25,006 bases of DNA from a virus. Positions 21,895 through 25,006 of the stretch are shown in pieces (the first letter of the stretch is position 1; each line of letters starts with the position of its first letter). Made by a program: the position numbers and the translations under genes. Under the pieces are notes generated by a model that searched no databases, was not told the origin of the DNA, and saw only the letters and a list, made by a program, of their open reading frames with translations. Location: positions 1 through 25,006 of IMG/VR virus record IMGVR_UViG_3300021963_003708. One strand, given 5' to 3'.

Positions 21895-22961
21895 TCAGTA
21901 GTTTCTGTGTTTAATGCCTCAATGTAGAGTTCTCTCATCAGAGTTTTTAGTTTTTCACTCTCAACATTCAAAGTCAAATTATCAATATACTTAGACAAGA
22001 TGGTCATAGTATCTTCAGCTTGGTCAATCAGTTCTTGGTCATTCTCAATTACAGTATCAGTAAAATCTTCAACGATTGAAATGTCTGATACGCCTGCCTT
22101 GTAAAGATTGTCAATAACATTATCAAACAAATATGGATTTTGTTTATTCAGTACAACGACTTTGACATACGTTTCTTTCAACGCACCAAAGTCATATCCT
22201 TTCCAATGTTCAAAGTCTTGCGTACCGTCATCATAATTAAGTTTATGAAACATACGATAAGGATTTTGAATAAACTCCAACTCTCTATTAGCTGTGTCAA
22301 AGGTATGAAAACCTCTTGGGTCATTATAGTCAGCCCAAGTCATTTCACCTGGCGTACCAACATAGTAGATATGCCCATCATTTGATTTGTGATGGAAATG
22401 TCCTGTCAATACGATATCATACTTGTTTAAAGGTTGTTTGTCAATACCACCATGACAAACATTGCCACGGTCCATTTCAAACCCATCAATCTCAAAATGT
22501 CCAAAACAAATTTGATTTGTACTGTTCTTTATTTTGGTAAAGATTTCATCTTGGTTGTCTGAGCAAAGCCAAGGTACAATATCAACTTCAACACCATCAA
22601 ACGATACCGAATCAAACTCATCATAGATTGTAATGTTTTCATATTCTTGCAATAACAAACTGGTTGAGTTTACCTCAAGTGTGTTCTTAAACGCCACATC
22701 ATGGTTTCCAAGTAATGTATGAAGTGAAATTTTGTTGTCACGGAGTTTGTCAAAGAAGTATTTGCGACACAGGTACAATGAGTTGAAGTTAATAAACTTC
22801 CTGCGGTCAAACAAATCACCAAGCTGAAAAACCGTATCAATCTTATTTTCGATTAGATACGGAAAGAATACTTCATCATAAAACTTTTTATAATAACGGT
22901 GAAACTCCAATGAATCACCACGCATACCGAAATGCGTATCACCTAGAATACAAATTTTCAT
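21891..22961 (-). CDS. 47: Recombination endonuclease subunit, Mre11/SbcD-like (T4 gp47)
   Basis: 356 aa, near T4 gp47 (339 aa). Calcineurin-type phosphoesterase residues: ILGDTHFG (D8, H10), QLGDLFDRR (D49), LLGNHDVA (N86, H87), CFGHFEIDG (H154 region) and TGHFHHKS (H188, H190). It provides Mn-dependent nuclease activity in the gp46/47 complex. C-terminal residues after about 270 would form the capping and gp46-binding part. Overlaps both neighbours by 4 bases. Confidence 0.97.
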   Translation of the reverse strand: MKICILGDTHFGMRGDSLEFHRYYKKFYDEVFFPYLIENKIDTVFQLGDLFDRRKFINFNSLYLCRKYFFDKLRDNKISLHTLLGNHDVAFKNTLEVNSTSLLLQEYENITIYDEFDSVSFDGVEVDIVPWLCSDNQDEIFTKIKNSTNQICFGHFEIDGFEMDRGNVCHGGIDKQPLNKYDIVLTGHFHHKSNDGHIYYVGTPGEMTWADYNDPRGFHTFDTANRELEFIQNPYRMFHKLNYDDGTQDFEHWKGYDFGALKETYVKVVVLNKQNPYLFDNVIDNLYKAGVSDISIVEDFTDTVIENDQELIDQAEDTMTILSKYIDNLTLNVESEKLKTLMRELYIEALNTETTE

Positions 22962-23137
22962 GCTAATTGTTTTCTGAACCCTTCAATTTCATCTTTGAGT
23001 GCCAACTTTTCTTTCTTAAGCACCTTAATGATGTAATCATTGCCATGACTTTCGATTGCCTTACTTATTCGGGCATCAAGGTCATCGTGCTTTTCTTGTA
23101 AATGGGAAATATGATGTTCGATTTTCTCTCTATTCAT
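22958..23137 (-). CDS. DUF465/YdcH-like small coiled-coil protein
   Basis: 59 aa from ATG at 23137, chosen because AGGAG lies five bases upstream; a GTG two codons earlier is in frame. Pattern HHISHLQEKHDDLDARISKA followed by VLKKEKLALKDEIEGFRKQL matches the DUF465 family, short two-helix proteins with an L-K-K-E-K-L-x-L-K-D motif. Function is unknown in bacteria and phages. It heads the unit with gp47 and gp46. Confidence 0.8.
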   Translation of the reverse strand: MNREKIEHHISHLQEKHDDLDARISKAIESHGNDYIIKVLKKEKLALKDEIEGFRKQLA

Positions 23138-23153
23138 TTGCACTCCTTTTAAT

Positions 23154-23182
23154 AGAATAACACAAGTTTAGTTGTTTGTCAA
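23154..23182 (-). promoter_or_regulatory. Sigma70-type promoter for the DUF465-gp47-gp46 unit
   Basis: Minus strand TTGACA, 17 bases, TATTCT. The -35 overlaps the last codons of gp55. The RBS AAAGGAG lies about 12 bases past the -10. Confidence 0.65.
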
Positions 23183-23734
23183 TGGTTCTTCAGGCAATTC
23201 TTCTTCAATAAACTTTTCAAGGCCTTTTGACTTGCTTTCTTTTTTCTTCTTTTTGTTTTCTTCAAAGTTTTGAATGAATTCAGAAATGTTCTCATACAAT
23301 TCAAATTGCCTCATATGGCCATCCGAATCTTCATACATTTCAAACTCATCAAGTATACCAAACTGTTCTGTTGCCTTGTATTTGACATAGAGTTGTTTCT
23401 TCTCTTTCATAATACGGCGAAGGAACGCATAGTAAATAATTTGCGTGAAGTAGGCAAATGGGTTCTTTGATTTGTCGGGGTCAAAGTTTCTGAAATACAT
23501 TAGGCAGTTTTCAATGCCGTCTGCAATCATCTCATCACGGAAAGAATAAGAGATGAAGTTTGGCTTCCTTGAAAGATGTTCTGCAATCTTTAGGAAACAT
23601 TCACCAATATAATTCGGTATCTGTGGGTCAGGTTTATTTTCTTTAGATGCCTCTTTACAGGCCTCTTTATATTTGATTAGAGCTTCTAGGAAGTCTCCGT
23701 TGTTTACATAATGTTTTGGTTTTTTATCACTCAT
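23168..23734 (-). CDS. 55: Late-transcription sigma factor (T4 gp55)
   Basis: 188 aa from ATG at 23734 (MSDKKPKHYVNNGDFLEALI), matching the T4 gp55 N-terminus MSETKPKYNYVNN; the open frame extends 51 codons further upstream but overlaps the next gene. Diagnostic RDEMIADGIENCLMYFRNFD, NPFAYFTQIIYYAFLRRIMK and EKKQLYVKYK match sigma region 2. It directs host RNA polymerase to late promoters with the clamp as coactivator. The C-terminal GLEKFIEEE may be the clamp-binding peptide, which in T4 has the sequence SLDFLYE. Confidence 0.93.
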   Translation of the reverse strand: MSDKKPKHYVNNGDFLEALIKYKEACKEASKENKPDPQIPNYIGECFLKIAEHLSRKPNFISYSFRDEMIADGIENCLMYFRNFDPDKSKNPFAYFTQIIYYAFLRRIMKEKKQLYVKYKATEQFGILDEFEMYEDSDGHMRQFELYENISEFIQNFEENKKKKKESKSKGLEKFIEEELPEEPLTNN

Positions 23735-23774
23735 ATTTGCCTTCTTTTTTGCTTGACATTGCTCTTGACAACTG

Positions 23775-24176
23775 TTAAAGTAGCGGTGTTCCGTTTGAAG
23801 ATAGTTCATTAGATACCTTATCCAGTAGTTGTAACACTCGGGTTCGATATCCAAATCCCAACATCGAAGACTTCTCACCTGTGTCATAAGGAGGAGTTCT
23901 TCCCTTAGAATGGTATTGGTCAGAAGTCAAATCAATAAGTTTACCTTCTTTATCAACTGCCCACCAATGCCAAATATCTTCATCGTCAATTGCACGGTAT
24001 AATTTAATATTCTTTGAACCAAAAATTTTCTGTAAGCAAGCAGACGCAGTATGGCAATGGCCAAACATTGGGTTTGTAGAATTTCTTTCAACCCATTTCT
24101 TTGGTAATAAATCTGGTGTAAGGTTGTTAATAATTACCTTAGACACCAAATCTAAATTTTGTTCATTGTAATCCAT
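23775..24176 (-). CDS. YunG-like protein, possible papain/transglutaminase-type fold
   Basis: 133 aa. A Cys in GHCHTASACLQKIFG (C41), a His in DIWHWWAVDKEGK (H70) and an Asp in LIDLTSDQYHSKG (D82) occur in the order of a Cys-His-Asp triad. The LIDLTSDQ stretch recalls the YunG family of Bacillus, of unknown function. Function is unknown: it could be a cysteine hydrolase or a non-catalytic relative. It starts on the stop codon of the Sm-like gene (TAATG) and is 40 bases upstream of the gp55 start. Confidence 0.6.
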   Translation of the reverse strand: MDYNEQNLDLVSKVIINNLTPDLLPKKWVERNSTNPMFGHCHTASACLQKIFGSKNIKLYRAIDDEDIWHWWAVDKEGKLIDLTSDQYHSKGRTPPYDTGEKSSMLGFGYRTRVLQLLDKVSNELSSNGTPLL

Positions 24177-24625
24177 TAATGTAATCTGCCTTTACGTTTC
24201 AAAGACATGATTTGTTCCATATCTTCTTTTGTTATTTCTTCTGGTTCATCATATTCATCTACATCAAGTTCTTCAATATCACTCATATCATCAATACGTT
24301 CTTGCAAATTTTCTTGCAACGTATTATCACGAATGGCTTTTAACTGTTCGTGGTTTATTAGATTGCCATAATATTCTATTAGCATTTCTTTTGGTTCAAT
24401 GATTGTTAAAATGTCCGTTGTGTAGATAGTGGCCATATTATCTTTAATTAACTCAATTGGCAACCATGGCATCATCATCATTACCGTACCACGTGGAGTT
24501 CTTTTAAATATTAAATGCATTGGATTATCCAACATAACAATCTCAGATTCATCATCTGCAAGATAGCCTGCGATGATATCTTCACCTGATTGTAGTCGGA
24601 CAATTTTTATGGATGGTTCTGTCAT
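24176..24625 (-). CDS. Sm-like-type protein with acidic tail, unknown function
   Basis: 149 aa. Residues 5-90 form a beta-rich domain with SIKIVRLQSGEDIIAGYLAD, IVMLDNPMHLIFKRTPRG and MMMMPWLPIEL; a helical and very acidic tail follows (about 100-140, for example DIEELDVDEYDEPEE). The domain resembles the 99-aa protein at 3873-4172, suggesting paralogy. An SH3/Sm-like barrel with an RNA or protein ligand is a possibility, not shown. Start overlaps the UvsW stop by 4 bases (ATGA). Confidence 0.65.
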   Translation of the reverse strand: MTEPSIKIVRLQSGEDIIAGYLADDESEIVMLDNPMHLIFKRTPRGTVMMMMPWLPIELIKDNMATIYTTDILTIIEPKEMLIEYYGNLINHEQLKAIRDNTLQENLQERIDDMSDIEELDVDEYDEPEEITKEDMEQIMSLKRKGRLH

Positions 24626-25006
24626 TTTAGCTCGATGTTATAAAATTTGTATTCAAACTTTTCTTCATCGTATATTTTAACACGTTCTATGAAATGTTTC
24701 AATGTGTAATTGGCAAATTTGCCTATTCTAAAATCATCAGCAATGTCAAACAATACTGCCGCTTCTTTGTTGTCACCTTTGCGAAGACCACGACCAATAG
24801 ATTGTAGGTTTCTTATGCGAGATTTGGAAGGTGAAGCAAATATAACATTATGTAGGTTGCGAATATTTACACCAGTAGAAAACGTACCATAGGATGCAAC
24901 AATGATGGCATCTTTTTCTTTCTCGGTAATAGAACGAACTGATTCTCTTATCTCTACGTCAGTACCACCAAATACAAAAAATACATGGCGTTTCTTTGCA
25001 TGTTCT
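24622..25006 (-). CDS. uvsW: UvsW helicase, C-terminal part (N-terminus off right edge)
   Basis: About 127 codons are visible, ending at a TGA at 24622. Helicase C-domain motifs: ASYGTFSTGVNIRNLHNVIF (motif V region) and SIGRGLRKGD (motif VI, QxxGRxxR type), preceded by VFFVFGGTDVEIRESVR. The tail (FDIADDFRIGKFANYTLKHF, then ERVKIYDEEKFEYKF) matches T4 UvsW. UvsW is an SF2 helicase that regresses forks and unwinds R-loops, turning off origin-dependent replication late in infection. The gene continues beyond the window. Confidence 0.93.
   Translation of the reverse strand, partial: EHAKKRHVFFVFGGTDVEIRESVRSITEKEKDAIIVASYGTFSTGVNIRNLHNVIFASPSKSRIRNLQSIGRGLRKGDNKEAAVLFDIADDFRIGKFANYTLKHFIERVKIYDEEKFEYKFYNIELK

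Noticed and set aside
1-25006. CRISPR arrays, insertion sequences, integrase or attachment sites
   Set aside because: No regularly spaced repeats, transposase or integrase motifs, or terminal inverted repeats were seen on reading.

Overview
The window is about 25 kb of an AT-rich T4-like myovirus genome (roughly 35-38% GC by eye). It is a DNA replication, recombination and transcription-control block of the kind found in marine and freshwater T4-like phages. Every convincing gene is on the minus strand, so transcription runs from high to low coordinates. Genes are packed with ATGA or TAATG stop/start overlaps. Recognisable T4 homologues, in transcription order, are UvsW (C-terminal end at the right edge), gp55 late sigma factor, gp47 and gp46 (recombination nuclease), gp45 sliding clamp, gp44 and gp62 clamp loader, an endonuclease VII relative, RegA translational repressor and gp43 DNA polymerase. 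The host cannot be read directly. The absence of photosynthesis genes in this window, a PqqA-like peptide and streamlined AT-rich DNA suggest an aquatic heterotrophic or methylotrophic proteobacterium rather than a cyanobacterium, but this is inference.

Layout, right to left. (a) 25006-20012: UvsW, an Sm-like small protein, a YunG-like protein, gp55, a DUF465-type protein, gp47, gp46 and a 57-aa protein. (b) 20019-18167: peptide deformylase and a DruA/DUF4338-like protein. (c) 18161-17981: a gene-free stretch with a consensus sigma70 promoter, a tRNA-like small RNA and a second promoter. (d) 17951-14270: a CobT-like VWA protein with an N-terminal HExxH domain and a CobS/MoxR-like AAA+ ATPase, each behind a near-identical promoter cassette, closed by a strong terminator. 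(e) 14203-12084: a small winged-helix-like protein whose mRNA appears to begin with a pseudoknot, then a glycosyltransferase, an 80-aa protein and a dNMP kinase. (f) 12101-8424: gp45, two small proteins, gp44, endonuclease VII, two small membrane proteins, gp62 and RegA. (g) 8408-6520: a 55-aa protein, a GC-rich structured RNA leader, Hsp20, a terminator, a 57-aa protein, dCMP deaminase, an AbrB-like protein and a monocistronic pqqA-like minigene with its own promoter and terminator. (h) 6449-749: a TagD-like cytidylyltransferase, MazG-like pyrophosphohydrolase, SGNH hydrolase, rubrerythrin, rubredoxin, three small proteins, gp43 and an Asp/Asn hydroxylase-like protein. (i) 742-1: a membrane protein cut by the left edge.

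Together the core genes make a replisome (gp43, gp44/62, gp45), recombination-dependent replication (gp46/47, UvsW, endonuclease VII), nucleotide supply (dCMP deaminase, dNMP kinase, MazG-like) and gene-expression switching (RegA, gp55). Host-style sigma70 promoters sit before several units. The accessory layer holds the most interest: the PqqA peptide, a split rubrerythrin/rubredoxin pair, the CobS/CobT-like pair, a DruA-like protein and three structured RNA candidates.
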